A stretch of 64,000 nucleotides of DNA from CAZHHH01 sp052400685 (GCA_052400685.1 JBQTGJ010000003.1); one strand, 5' to 3'. Shown: positions 26,213 to 35,710, numbered from the stretch's first letter. The notes: generated by a model from the letters alone, not told the origin. Program-made: numbers and translations.

Positions 26213-26437
26213 TGAACAAGACAATTATCTTTATACCCTTACCACGATTAAATTACATTAATCATTTGAAAATATCAAGAAATTTTATACTTTCAATTTA
26301 GGCTTGGTATTTGTGGTGAAATTTCATATTACTAATTTGACAAAAAAATAAAAGAGTGTCATTTTTAATTTGAAAAGAGTTCTGTTTAGCAGAAAATGAG
26401 TAACATTAAGAACGTCATTTATTTTAAAGTTTTAAAT

Positions 26438-26944
26438 ATGAAAAAAGTATTGACCCTTATTATAGCAACACTATTTTTAGGAAATTTACCTGTTAATGCC
26501 CAATTGGAGAAATATCATAAAATATTCATCCTGAACTTTATCAGGTACATAGAATGGCCAGGTCTCGAAAATCAATTAAGTTTTAAGATTGGTATTTTAA
26601 GTGAAAACCACCCACTCACCAATGAATTAAAAGCTGCTGCAAAAGATTACAAATTGGCAGGAAAACCCATTGAAGTTGTTGAATTTAAGTCAACAGATGA
26701 TTTAACAGCCTGTCATATTTTATTTGTACCCAACAGCCGTCTGTCTCAATTGCGAAAAGCCGCCAAAATTTTGGCTGGCGTATCAGTCCTAATTATCACC
26801 GAGTCCAATGATTTTACGCCAAGTGATGCCGTTATTAACATTCTGGTTCAAAATGAAAAAATGACTTACACCGTAAATGAAGAAAATGCGAAAGAACGAC
26901 AATTGAAAATCAGCAGTCACTTAATTGAAAAAGCGAAAAAATAA
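26438..26944 (+). CDS. YfiR / DUF4154 family exported protein
   Basis: 168 residues with a signal peptide (MKKVLTLIIATLFLGNLPVNA, cut near residue 21). The mature part begins LEKYHKIFILNFIRYIEWPG, the family's conserved opening, and has the Ile/Val-rich sandwich ending in SSHLIEKAKK. YfiR of Pseudomonas is a periplasmic repressor of a diguanylate cyclase; no cyclase is adjacent here, so that role does not transfer. The start is the ATG at 26438; fourteen open codons upstream precede the signal. It converges with the RelA-type gene. Confidence 0.78.
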   Translation: MKKVLTLIIATLFLGNLPVNAQLEKYHKIFILNFIRYIEWPGLENQLSFKIGILSENHPLTNELKAAAKDYKLAGKPIEVVEFKSTDDLTACHILFVPNSRLSQLRKAAKILAGVSVLIITESNDFTPSDAVINILVQNEKMTYTVNEENAKERQLKISSHLIEKAKK

Positions 26945-26956
26945 ATCTTGTATTTA

Positions 26957-29185
26957 TTATATAATAGCGTCAATTCGGGAAACAGATAATACACCTCTAA
27001 CACTTTTTACTTTTTTTATCAAAGTGTTCAGTATCTGATTATTATTAACAAACACTGAAATAGTCCCTTCAAAGAGACCTTCGGTGCTGTTAACATTAAT
27101 CGATCTTATTTTAAGGTGAAATTCCTTGGATATGACTTGCGAAATATTACTTACAATACCAATATCATCCTCACCAACCACCTTTATGGCTGTCAGATAA
27201 TTGCCTCCGGCTTCTCCGGTCCATTTGGCCTTCACAATGCGGTAGCTAAATTTATTGTGCATGTCAGGGGCATTGGGACAATTAACGCGATGAATACGAA
27301 TCCCTCCAGAAACTGATACAAATCCAAACACATCATCCCCAAAAATAGGATTACAGCATTTCGCCAAAGAGTAATCCACATTGGTCAAATTCCGGTCAAT
27401 CAGCAGCACATCATCGCTCAGTTGATCTTCCTCATCCGGCTGCGGGGCCACAAAATTCTCTGCACTTCTCACACCTGCAGACACCTCATTTATCTCCTGC
27501 TCCTTACGAGCCTGATGTTGAACAAAGTCTTTAATGGCCATCACGTCCAGTTTTTCGATGGCAATATCACGAAAAAAGTCGTGAACACTTTTGTATTTAT
27601 AGTGCTTAACTAATTGTCCTGTTAACTGGTCAGTAAGCTCTAATTTCCAATTCTTTAGGCGACGAACAAGTGTTTCACGACCAAATTCGGCTTCTTTGTA
27701 CTGAATTTCACGCAGGGCTTGTTTTAATTTGGATTTAGCTTTTGATGTCACCACAATATTTAGCCAGTCTTGTTTTGGCTCCTGATTGGAAGCCGTTATA
27801 ACTTCCACCTGATCGCCATTTTGCAGGACATGACGTATGGAAACATTCTTCAAATTGACCTTTGCCCCCACACATTTTTTCCCCACTTGCGAATGAATGT
27901 CAAATGCAAAATCAAGAACTGTTGCTCCTTTTGGTAATCGTATCAAATCCCCTTTGGGCGTAAATACAAAAACTTCTTCGTCGTATAAATTTAGTTTAAA
28001 GTCATCTATAAAATCAACGGCATTAAGTTCCGGATTTTCAAGAATCTCGCGAACATTAGCCAGCCAGTTATCCAGGCCCTGATCACCTTTAATACCTTTG
28101 TATTTCCAGTGTGCTGCCAACCCTTTTTCTGCCACTTCATCCATCCGATGGGTACGAATTTGTACCTCAACCCACTTATTTTCGGGCCCCAGTACCGTTG
28201 TGTGCAACGATTCATAGCCATTACTTTTGGGAATAGAAAGCCAATCCCGCATCCTGCTTGGATTGGGTTGATACTTGTCGGCCACTATTGAATAAACCTT
28301 CCAGCAATCTGCTTTTTCATTTTTTAAATCGCTGTCAAGAATCACTCTAATGGCAAATAAATCATATACCTGCTCAAACTCCACCTTTTGTTTTTTCATC
28401 TTGTTAAAGATGGAGTGAATGGTTTTGGTGCGTCCTTTAATATCGAATTTCAGGTTGTGATTTTTCAGCTCCAACTCGATCGGTTCAATAAACTCTTTGA
28501 TGTATTTATCGCGGGCACGTTTGGTTTCATTTAGTTTCCTGGCAATAAACTTATACATGTCGCGATTGGTAAATTTCATTACCAGATCTTCCATCTCCGA
28601 TTTAATGGAATACAACCCCAGGCGGTGGGCCATTGGCGCATACAGATAAGACACTTCTGATGAGATAGACAACTGTTGTTCTTCACTATAGAGTTGTAAC
28701 GTACGCATGGTTTGCAAACGGTCGGCAATTATTATAAGAATCACTCTCACATCCTGTGCAAAAGTGAACAGCAGTTTTCTGAAATTTTCACTTTGTATGG
28801 ACGTGTTCCGCTGATACAATTCAGAAACTTTGATTAATCCGTCCATAATACCTGCCACATTGCCGCCAAATTGCTTTTTAATCTCCTCAACAGACATCCC
28901 CGACCGACAAACCGTATCGTATAACAGGGCGCTGATAAGCGACGTACGGCCCAACCCCATTTCTTCAAATACAATACGACTGACCGCCAACGAATGAAGA
29001 ATAGATAATCGGCCAGACAACCGCCTGCTAAATCCGTTTTTTTTCAGAATGCTGTCAATAGACTGACGAACCTGACGAATATCAGACGTATCGAGAATTC
29101 CTGTTGTAACGCGTAATAGTTTCCTGTACGAATTAATAATTTCAGTACGTTCATCGGGCGATATAATTGAAGTGGAATCTTCCAT
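26957..29185 (-). CDS. relA: RelA/SpoT-type (p)ppGpp synthetase with degenerate hydrolase domain
   Basis: 742 residues in the RSH order: HD domain, synthetase, TGS, helical/zinc-finger region (AKCCNPIFGDDVFGF) and ACT. The synthetase has the expected SIPKSNGYESLHTTV and VEVQIRTHRMDEVAEKG. In the HD domain the catalytic HD is YD (residues 89-90), the following ED is CR (93-94), and the ADRLHNMRT stretch reads ADRLQTMRT (154 onward). It should therefore make (p)ppGpp but not degrade it, like RelA, and another enzyme must supply hydrolysis. Confidence 0.92.
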   Translation of the reverse strand: MEDSTSIISPDERTEIINSYRKLLRVTTGILDTSDIRQVRQSIDSILKKNGFSRRLSGRLSILHSLAVSRIVFEEMGLGRTSLISALLYDTVCRSGMSVEEIKKQFGGNVAGIMDGLIKVSELYQRNTSIQSENFRKLLFTFAQDVRVILIIIADRLQTMRTLQLYSEEQQLSISSEVSYLYAPMAHRLGLYSIKSEMEDLVMKFTNRDMYKFIARKLNETKRARDKYIKEFIEPIELELKNHNLKFDIKGRTKTIHSIFNKMKKQKVEFEQVYDLFAIRVILDSDLKNEKADCWKVYSIVADKYQPNPSRMRDWLSIPKSNGYESLHTTVLGPENKWVEVQIRTHRMDEVAEKGLAAHWKYKGIKGDQGLDNWLANVREILENPELNAVDFIDDFKLNLYDEEVFVFTPKGDLIRLPKGATVLDFAFDIHSQVGKKCVGAKVNLKNVSIRHVLQNGDQVEVITASNQEPKQDWLNIVVTSKAKSKLKQALREIQYKEAEFGRETLVRRLKNWKLELTDQLTGQLVKHYKYKSVHDFFRDIAIEKLDVMAIKDFVQHQARKEQEINEVSAGVRSAENFVAPQPDEEDQLSDDVLLIDRNLTNVDYSLAKCCNPIFGDDVFGFVSVSGGIRIHRVNCPNAPDMHNKFSYRIVKAKWTGEAGGNYLTAIKVVGEDDIGIVSNISQVISKEFHLKIRSINVNSTEGLFEGTISVFVNNNQILNTLIKKVKSVRGVLSVSRIDAII

Positions 29186-29314
29186 ATTAAGACACTTTTA
29201 CAACTGTAAAGATAAAAACATTCGGAATAATATCAGATAGGTAGTTTGGCAATTAGTCTCTTAATTGAACTAAAACACGAATACCGCAATCCATTCGATT
29301 TAAAATCCGGCATT

Positions 29315-29465
29315 TAGTGCTTGCAAGAAAAACCAAACTTCTGCGCTATAACTTGTCCGAAAGATCAGCTTTTGCTTCGGCAAACTCAAATTTTGGGCGC
29401 TTTGCAAGTCTATAATTTGAACTTTCAAACTGGGGCTCCGGACTTTAAAGTCAACCACGACTTAC
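29315..29465 (+). repeat. Degenerate variant-B MITE-like repeat
   Basis: Starts TAGTGCTTGCAAGAAAAACC and keeps AACTTCTGCGCTATAACTTG, CAAACTCAAATTTTGGGCGC and TTTGAACTTTCAAACTGGGG in order, ending near GACTTTAAAGTCAACCACGA. It occupies part of the 634-base gap between relA and the YtxH gene. Confidence 0.55.
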
Positions 29466-29599
29466 TGTTTTTCAATTTCGAATTTAATATACAAAATAAT
29501 TAACTATCAACATATTACGTTAAACTCAACCAACATTTTTTTTGCAAACGTTGTATACTAATAGCAATGATTCAAATTTTATTGATCTTAAATTCTTTT

Positions 29600-29613
29600 T
29601 TGATCCATATCAA
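29600..29613. promoter_or_regulatory. FNR/CRP-family binding site upstream of the YtxH block
   Basis: TTGATCCATATCAA is an exact match to the FNR consensus TTGAT-N4-ATCAA, and the symmetry extends one base on each side. It lies 207 bases upstream of the YtxH start, in an AT-rich region otherwise without features. Confidence 0.45.
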
Positions 29614-29819
29614 ACGATATTATCACATTATCACGTATCATTAAAAATTCGCATATCACTCGTTTTTCAGGACTGAATTAAACTTATTTTTATAGAAGAA
29701 ATATTTTTAGATAATCTGATTGATAAATTGACTTCATCAAATCTTTTGATTAAATTTAAAATATTCATCTCGTATGAATAGATTATTAAAATTATTGTTA
29801 AACCCTAAATAGATCAATT

Positions 29820-30098
29820 ATGAAATCGACAGGCGCATTTTTGACCGGATTATTGACCGGAGCTGCTGTTGGCGCAGCTCTGGCTTTATTATATGCCCCC
29901 GAAAAAGGGGATATTACAAGAGCCGAAATTAAAAAGAAAATGGCTGAAATGGAAAAAGAGCTTTCTCGTTTGCGTGACAAGCTGAAAGAAAAAGGTGGCG
30001 AGTTAAAGGATGATATAAAAAAGCGTATTCAAGAAGTAGAAGCTCGTCTTGAGGAATTGATGCAACAGTACAAAAAAGTATCTGAGAAAACCAAATAA
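29820..30098 (+). CDS. YtxH domain-containing protein
   Basis: 92 residues. A glycine/alanine-rich membrane segment (GAFLTGLLTGAAVGAALALL, then YAPEKG) at residues 4-30 is the YtxH signature. A long charged coiled coil (about residues 36-90) follows. The family is associated with general stress in Firmicutes. It is the first of three small same-strand genes for membrane and coiled-coil proteins. Confidence 0.85.
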   Translation: MKSTGAFLTGLLTGAAVGAALALLYAPEKGDITRAEIKKKMAEMEKELSRLRDKLKEKGGELKDDIKKRIQEVEARLEELMQQYKKVSEKTK

Positions 30099-30209
30099 CA
30101 TTATTGATTATCAGTCGATACTGCCTCCGTAAATTCAATTCGGGGGCAGTACTTTTTTAGTCCAATAAAAATAGAAACTGAAATCAAGCCATTTAAAACT
30201 CTACCAATC

Positions 30210-30581
30210 ATGATTCAGGATGAATTAAAAGAAAACTTCGACGAAGTAAAATCAGAATTTGAGAACTATGTAGATAAGCGAATCGACCTGTTAAAACTTC
30301 ATATTGTAAATGAGTTATCGCGTTTTACAGCAGGATTTGCCGTTAAGATGGGTATTTTATACCTGTTTTTTTTCGTGCTATTGTTTCTTTCGTTGGCTTT
30401 GGCCTTTTTTTTGGGCGCGATGCTTCACTCAACCGGTTGGGGATTCATCATTGTTGCCGGTATCTACCTTTTACTGTCTGTTATTTTTTTCCTAATGCGT
30501 GGCATTATTGTACATCGGCCAGTTATCCGTTCCTTTATCAATTTATTTTTTCCAAAATTCGATACCAATGAAGAGGCCTAA
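30210..30581 (+). CDS. Phage holin family / DUF1469-like membrane protein
   Basis: 123 residues: an N-terminal amphipathic part (FDEVKSEFENYVDKRIDLLK), two hydrophobic segments (about 45-72 and 77-98) and a short basic-acidic tail. This is the putative actinobacterial holin-X/DUF1469 architecture often found next to YtxH. There is no lysis gene nearby, so a phage role is unlikely; an envelope-stress role is inferred. Confidence 0.75.
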   Translation: MIQDELKENFDEVKSEFENYVDKRIDLLKLHIVNELSRFTAGFAVKMGILYLFFFVLLFLSLALAFFLGAMLHSTGWGFIIVAGIYLLLSVIFFLMRGIIVHRPVIRSFINLFFPKFDTNEEA

Positions 30582-30831
30582 GAATGCATACGACCATATA
30601 AATTCCTTCAACGACCTTAAAAATGAGCAGTTTCGTTTATTATATGAAACCCGTTTGGCGCGTCGTAAACTTGAAATGTCGGTATTGGAGCTTCAGTCAA
30701 CGCTGAGTCCTATACGTCTGCTAGGAACACTTTTCTCGGAGTGGGTAAAGCCAGTTAAAGCTGGTATAAAACAATGGCTTGTGGATTTTATCCGGGGGAA
30801 TTCGAAACAGGATCGTGAAGAGGTAAAATAA
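30568..30831 (+). CDS. Small basic protein of the YtxH block
   Basis: 87 residues, MKRPKNAYDHINSFNDLKNE to NSKQDREEVK. It starts inside the end of the previous gene (14-base overlap), so it is translationally coupled. A helical Arg/Glu-rich first half is followed by LGTLFSEWVKPVKAGIKQWL, possibly membrane-associating. I cannot name its family; position suggests it works with the two proteins upstream. Confidence 0.65.
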   Translation: MKRPKNAYDHINSFNDLKNEQFRLLYETRLARRKLEMSVLELQSTLSPIRLLGTLFSEWVKPVKAGIKQWLVDFIRGNSKQDREEVK

Positions 30832-30864
30832 ATGGCTACGAAATGTTTTTGTCCTATAAAATTG

Positions 30865-30872
30865 TATTTTTG
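30865..30872 (+). promoter_or_regulatory. -7 promoter box of ligA
   Basis: TATTTTTG matches TAnnTTTG, 26 bases before the ligA ATG. A TTTG lies 13 bases further upstream, shorter than the usual spacing. Confidence 0.35.
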
Positions 30873-30898
30873 CTAGGTCAACAGGGAAAAATAGATTT

Positions 30899-32902
30899 AT
30901 GGAACAAAACGACAGTGTCCTTCGATTAAAGCAGTTACGCGAAGAGCTTCATCATCATAACTACCGTTACTACATACTCAATGAACCCTTAATTTCGGAC
31001 TATGAGTACGATAAAAAAATGGCCGAACTTATTGATTTGGAGCATAAACATCCGGAGCTGACTGATGCCAATAGCCCATCGGTTAGAGTCGGCAGTGACC
31101 TGAGTTCCGATTTTCGGTCGGTGCCACATAAATATCCGATGCTTTCGCTGGGAAACACTTACTCAGAAGAAGAATTACGCGATTTTGTGAATCGCGTTGA
31201 AAAAAATATTGGGCATCCTGTTACTTTTGTCTGTGAGTTAAAATACGATGGAACGGCCATTTCACTGACGTATGAAAAAGGCATGCTGGTATTGGGCGTT
31301 ACCCGTGGCGATGGCGTCATGGGCGACGATGTAACAGCCAATGTGCGTACCATAAAAAGCATTCCCTTAAAATTACATGGCAATTATCCCGAATTATTTG
31401 AAATTCGTGGCGAAATATTCATGCCACATGTCGGTTTCGACCAGATTAATGCGGAACGCGAAGCCGCCGGAGAGTTAGCTTTTGCCAATCCTCGTAATGC
31501 GGCGGCCGGCTCACTGAAACTTCAAAACAGTTCACAAGTGGCTAAACGACCACTGGAATGTTTTCTTTACCACCTGATAACCGATACCCCGCCTGCCAAC
31601 AGTCATTATGAAACGCTGAAAACGGTTCAATCGTGGGGATTACGCATCTCTCCGCACATGCAACTGTGCCGCTCCTTCGATGAAGTCTTTAACTTCATAC
31701 GCTATTGGGATAATGCCCGCAAAGACCTTCCTTATGACATTGATGGCGTAGTGATAAAAGTGGACGATCTGCAGTTACGCGATGAATTGGGATTCACAGC
31801 CAAATCTCCGCGTTGGGCCATCGCCTATAAATTTAAAGCAGAATCGGTTTTTACACAACTCCTTTCTGTTGATTTTCAGGTTGGGCGCACAGGTGCCATC
31901 ACACCGGTGGCTAACCTGAATCCAGTGCAATTAGCCGGAACAACAGTGAAACGAGCCTCGTTGCACAATGCCGATATTATTGCGGCTCTTGATTTACATC
32001 TTAACGACGTGGTCTCGGTAGAAAAAGGTGGCGAAATTATTCCAAAAATTACCGGCGTCGACGCAGGGTTGCGTCAGCCAGGCTCACCCAAAGTCGCTTT
32101 TATAACCAACTGTCCCGAATGTGGCACCCCTTTAATACGTATCGAAGGCGAAGCGGCTCACTATTGTCCCAATGCCGTTGCTTGTCCGCCACAAATAAAG
32201 GGTAAAATTGAACATTTCATCAGTCGAAAAGCAATGAATATTGATGGTTTGGGCAGCGAGACCGTTGCATTACTTTATCAACAAGGGTTGGTGCACACAG
32301 TGTCTGATTTATACCGCTTAAAACCATCACATCTGTCGGGTCTGGAACGATTGGGAAGTAAATCGGCCGCTAATATTGTGACCGGCATCAACGAATCGCG
32401 TAAGGTTCCTTTTGCCAGAGTCTTATTTGCACTGGGCATCCGTTTTGTTGGCGAAACAGTGGCCAAAACATTGACACAGGCTATGCCTTCAATAAATCAA
32501 ATAATGAATGCCACCTACGATGAGCTGATAGCCATTGACGAGATAGGCGATAAAATTGCAGGCAGCATTATAGCCTGGTTTGCCGACAGCGAAAATCGAC
32601 GTCTGATAGAAGACCTGCAATCGTTTGGCTTGCAGATGGAGGCCATTAACAACAAACAGGAAGCGGCTTCCGATAATCTAAAAGGAATGTCAATTGTTAT
32701 TAGTGGCGTTTTCAGTCGGCCACGTGATGAGTTCAAATCTATGATAGAGGCTCATGGTGGCAAAAATGTTTCAGCCATATCATCCAAAACCGACCTTGTT
32801 TTGGCCGGTGAAAATATGGGGCCGGCTAAACTGGCACAAGCCCAAAAACTGGGGATAAAGATCATCAGCGAAAATGAATTTATGCAACTAATTGAATCGT
32901 AA
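30899..32902 (+). CDS. ligA: NAD-dependent DNA ligase
   Basis: Seals nicks in replication and repair using NAD. 667 residues in the standard order: Ia domain (HHHNYRYYILNEP), adenylation domain with Lys115 in CELKYDGTA, OB fold, a four-Cys zinc finger (CPECG to CPNAVAC), HhH repeats and a C-terminal BRCT domain (GMSIVISGVFSRPRDEFKSM). All expected catalytic residues are visible. It may be cotranscribed with the following DUF6913 gene. Confidence 0.96.
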   Translation: MEQNDSVLRLKQLREELHHHNYRYYILNEPLISDYEYDKKMAELIDLEHKHPELTDANSPSVRVGSDLSSDFRSVPHKYPMLSLGNTYSEEELRDFVNRVEKNIGHPVTFVCELKYDGTAISLTYEKGMLVLGVTRGDGVMGDDVTANVRTIKSIPLKLHGNYPELFEIRGEIFMPHVGFDQINAEREAAGELAFANPRNAAAGSLKLQNSSQVAKRPLECFLYHLITDTPPANSHYETLKTVQSWGLRISPHMQLCRSFDEVFNFIRYWDNARKDLPYDIDGVVIKVDDLQLRDELGFTAKSPRWAIAYKFKAESVFTQLLSVDFQVGRTGAITPVANLNPVQLAGTTVKRASLHNADIIAALDLHLNDVVSVEKGGEIIPKITGVDAGLRQPGSPKVAFITNCPECGTPLIRIEGEAAHYCPNAVACPPQIKGKIEHFISRKAMNIDGLGSETVALLYQQGLVHTVSDLYRLKPSHLSGLERLGSKSAANIVTGINESRKVPFARVLFALGIRFVGETVAKTLTQAMPSINQIMNATYDELIAIDEIGDKIAGSIIAWFADSENRRLIEDLQSFGLQMEAINNKQEAASDNLKGMSIVISGVFSRPRDEFKSMIEAHGGKNVSAISSKTDLVLAGENMGPAKLAQAQKLGIKIISENEFMQLIES

Positions 32903-33464
32903 TATTGTGAGCTTCTTAAAAAAAACGAAACTTCGTCTGGGTGAATACCTCCTAAAAAAGCAATCGCGGGGTATCAGCCGGGAATTAAAGGCTATAAACC
33001 TAAAACAGGCCAAATCAGTTGGCGTTATCTTTGATGCAGGCCAAAAAGAGGACCGTAAAATTATTAGCGATTTTTTACGACCTTTGGCCGATAGAGGTGC
33101 AAAATATAGTATATTGGGATTTATCCCCGACATAAAAGATCAAAATGATTATATCAGCGATAAAACCTATACTTTTTTCAGCATCAAGGAATGCGACTGG
33201 TTATACCGGCCAACAACTAAAGAGGTAGATCATTTTATCAATCAAAAATTTGACATCCTTCTCTTTTTTGCGGTAAAAGACTATTTTCCATTAAAATGGG
33301 TGCTTCGCTTATCAAAAGCAAAATTTAAAGCAGGTGCTGAAGGTTATTATCATGAAGACCTTGACTTTATGATCAATACAGATATAACATCGACCGCTCA
33401 ATTACTTAAAGAAATTGAGCACTATTTGGGTAATTTGCAGGTCGCAGAAAATCAGATGGCATAA
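32892..33464 (+). CDS. DUF6913-like protein
   Basis: 190 residues, basic at the N-terminus, with an alpha/beta pattern (SVGVIFDAGQKEDRKIISDF, then FDILLFFAVKDYFPLKWVLR, then DLDFMINTD). It resembles a Bacteroidota-only family of unknown function often found near ligA. There is no ATG in the right place. The frame starts at a TTG (32892) overlapping the ligA stop, or at a GTG (32907) just after it. Close coupling to ligA is clear either way. Confidence 0.75.
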   Translation: MNRNIVSFLKKTKLRLGEYLLKKQSRGISRELKAINLKQAKSVGVIFDAGQKEDRKIISDFLRPLADRGAKYSILGFIPDIKDQNDYISDKTYTFFSIKECDWLYRPTTKEVDHFINQKFDILLFFAVKDYFPLKWVLRLSKAKFKAGAEGYYHEDLDFMINTDITSTAQLLKEIEHYLGNLQVAENQMA

Positions 33465-33507
33465 ATATTGATATCATAATAAAAACACTAATTCAACACT
33501 ATCAACT

Positions 33508-34092
33508 ATGAAAATTTATTCTTTAGTCACCGTATTGTTCCTGGGACTTATGCTTCAAGGCTGTTTTTCACATAAAGTGGAAAGAGTGGGAACAGAAGAA
33601 AATATTGATTTAAGCGGACGTTGGAATGATTCAGACTCCCGCATGACGGCCGAAGCCATGGTAGACCAGATTCTGGGAGGTACCTGGATTTCTAATCATT
33701 CAGGCGATACCGGTAAAAAGCCGGTGGTTATTGTAGGTCTGGTTTACAATAAATCGCACGAACATATCGATGCCGAAACCTTCATTAAAGATGTAGAACG
33801 GGCCTTCATCAACAGCGGACGAGTCCGTTTGGTTCAAGCCGGCGATAAGCGCGAAGAGCTGCGTCGTGAAAGAGCTGCCCAACAGGAATTTGCGTCCAAA
33901 GAAACAGCCAAAAAATGGGGACAGGAACTGGGTGCCGATTATATGCTAAACGGAGACATCAACTCTATTGTAGACTCCTACAAAAAAGAAAAAGTCAACT
34001 ACTATCAGGTTAATCTGGAACTAACAGATCTCGAGACCAGCGAAGTAGTTTGGATTGGAGACAAAAAAATCCGCAAATATATTCGCAACTAA
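33508..34092 (+). CDS. lpoB: LpoB-like outer-membrane lipoprotein (penicillin-binding protein activator)
   Basis: 194 residues. The signal ends in lipobox LQGC (Cys about 19). The body shows the LpoB/COG3417 pattern: DLSGRWNDSDSRMTAEAMVD, then KPVVIVGLVYNKSHEHIDAE, then LGADYMLNGDINSIVD. In enterobacteria LpoB activates PBP1b. Whether a Bacteroidota homologue does the same is unknown. It is followed by the COG3014 lipoprotein gene, the same pairing seen in gammaproteobacteria. Confidence 0.82.
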   Translation: MKIYSLVTVLFLGLMLQGCFSHKVERVGTEENIDLSGRWNDSDSRMTAEAMVDQILGGTWISNHSGDTGKKPVVIVGLVYNKSHEHIDAETFIKDVERAFINSGRVRLVQAGDKREELRRERAAQQEFASKETAKKWGQELGADYMLNGDINSIVDSYKKEKVNYYQVNLELTDLETSEVVWIGDKKIRKYIRN

Positions 34093-34112
34093 ATATTTGC
34101 TGTTAATAAAAA

Positions 34113-34150
34113 CCGTAAGTTGAGGCCATGCTTCAGCTTACGGCTGTTTT
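34113..34150 (+). terminator. Hairpin between lpoB and the COG3014 gene
   Basis: CCGTAAG / CTTACGG arms with further pairing inside, then a short T-rich stretch. It may end or attenuate the lpoB transcript before the downstream gene. Confidence 0.55.
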
Positions 34151-34222
34151 GTACTGTTCTATCAGCAAAGAAATTCCGGACCTTCTCTTATGTCACATTC
34201 GCATAATAAACTATTCTCGCGC

Positions 34223-35623
34223 ATGAAATATGCGTTGCCCTCTATGGCCATACTATCATTATTGGTCTGGGGCTGTGCCACTTTTTATCAAACTACTGCT
34301 GTTATTCAGAATAATATACAGCAAGGAAATTTTGAGGCAGCCAATAAACAACTGGAAAAAGAAAAAAAGTGGGCCACGAACCAAAATCGCGTTCTTTATT
34401 TTATGAATCGCGGTGTAGTAGATTTTATGTTGGGATTGCATGACGAAAGTAACCAGTATTTTAATAAAGCTGACTACTACATTGAGGATTTCAGCAAAAA
34501 TATGGGTAGTGAAGCATTGGCTCTTATTTCCAACCCGATGGTAAAACCTTATCAGCCGGAAGATTTTGAGGCCATAATGGTTAATTATTATAAAGCGCTG
34601 AATTATATAGCCCTTGCCGACTACGAAGGTGCACTGGTTGAGTGCCGGCGGGTGAACATACGATTACAACAACTAAACGACCGGTATAAAAAACATAAAA
34701 ATAAATACGCCAACGATGCCTTCGCTCATAACCTGATGGGCTTAATTTATGATGCAATGGGCGATTATAACAATGCATTTATTGCTTATAGAAATGCGTT
34801 TGAAGTTTATGACGACGAATACACCACCCTATTTGGAGTAACCCCTCCACTCCAACTTAAAAAAGACCTGTTGCTCTCGGCTAAAAAATCAGGTTTTCCC
34901 AAAGAAGTTCAGTACTATGAAGATAAATTTGGAATGACTTGCCCTACCGAAAATCAAAATGATGGCAAATTGGTGTATATATGGATGACCGGCTTTGGCC
35001 CGGTTAAATCAGAATGGAGTCTGAATTTGACAAATATGGGTGTTAATAATGGCAATATGATATTTGGAAGCGATGAGTTAGGTATGACCTTCCCTGTATT
35101 TATTGGAAATCAAAGCAGGGAACAACAATCGGCCTTTAAAAATTTATCGATTGTACGTATGGCCTTCCCCAAATATATTGAGCGCCCGCCAAAATTTGTT
35201 ACCGCCGAACTGGCGTCGGAATCAAAAAAATATCCTTTGGAACTGGCACAAGATATCAACAAAATAGCCTATCAGTCGCTACAGGACAGACTGTTGCGCG
35301 AATTGGGAAACAGCTTGTTAAGACTGGCAACCAAACAAATGATGGAACAGGCAGGTCGCAATCAGAATGAAAATCTGGGAACCATTATCAGCATTGTAAA
35401 TGCCATGACCGAGAAAGCTGACACGCGCAACTGGCAATCGTTACCCTATGCAATATCATACACCAAAATACCATTATCAGAAGGCATCCATCAACTTCAG
35501 TTGAACCAGTACGGACAAAACACCAAGACAACAGAGAAGGTGACCGTTGATATAAAGGCGGGAAAAACCACATTTAAAGTATTCCATCAATTGGGAGGCG
35601 CCTCAGTTCTAAACAACTATTAG
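34223..35623 (+). CDS. COG3014 family lipoprotein with tetratricopeptide-like repeats
   Basis: About 466 residues from the ATG at 34223 (an ATG at 34190 is also open). The signal carries lipobox VWGC. TPR-like helices run through residues 25-230 (NFEAANKQLEKEK, ALNYIALADYEGALVECRRV, AHNLMGLIYDAMGDYNNAFI), and a beta-rich C-terminal half ends near HQLGGASVLNNY. COG3014 is commonly encoded beside LpoB, suggesting a shared cell-wall or envelope role. The molecular function is unknown. Confidence 0.8.
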   Translation: MKYALPSMAILSLLVWGCATFYQTTAVIQNNIQQGNFEAANKQLEKEKKWATNQNRVLYFMNRGVVDFMLGLHDESNQYFNKADYYIEDFSKNMGSEALALISNPMVKPYQPEDFEAIMVNYYKALNYIALADYEGALVECRRVNIRLQQLNDRYKKHKNKYANDAFAHNLMGLIYDAMGDYNNAFIAYRNAFEVYDDEYTTLFGVTPPLQLKKDLLLSAKKSGFPKEVQYYEDKFGMTCPTENQNDGKLVYIWMTGFGPVKSEWSLNLTNMGVNNGNMIFGSDELGMTFPVFIGNQSREQQSAFKNLSIVRMAFPKYIERPPKFVTAELASESKKYPLELAQDINKIAYQSLQDRLLRELGNSLLRLATKQMMEQAGRNQNENLGTIISIVNAMTEKADTRNWQSLPYAISYTKIPLSEGIHQLQLNQYGQNTKTTEKVTVDIKAGKTTFKVFHQLGGASVLNNY

Positions 35624-35624
35624 T

Positions 35625-35708
35625 TAGAGTCTGTCTAGAAAATCCAACTTCTGCGTTATGCTCATAAAATGGGCTATCACCAGTCATGCACTTTTAGTGG
35701 CAACCTAT
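35625..35708 (+). repeat. Fragment of variant-B MITE-like repeat
   Basis: TAGAGTCTGTCTAGAAAATC and AACTTCTGCGTTATGCTC match the left half of variant B; the right half is lost. It lies between the 3' ends of two convergent genes. Confidence 0.5.
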
Positions 35709-35710
35709 TG

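Noticed and set aside
30210..30581. Holin-like gene as evidence of a prophage
   Set aside because: No endolysin, capsid or integrase nearby; the family is common in chromosomal envelope-stress blocks with YtxH.
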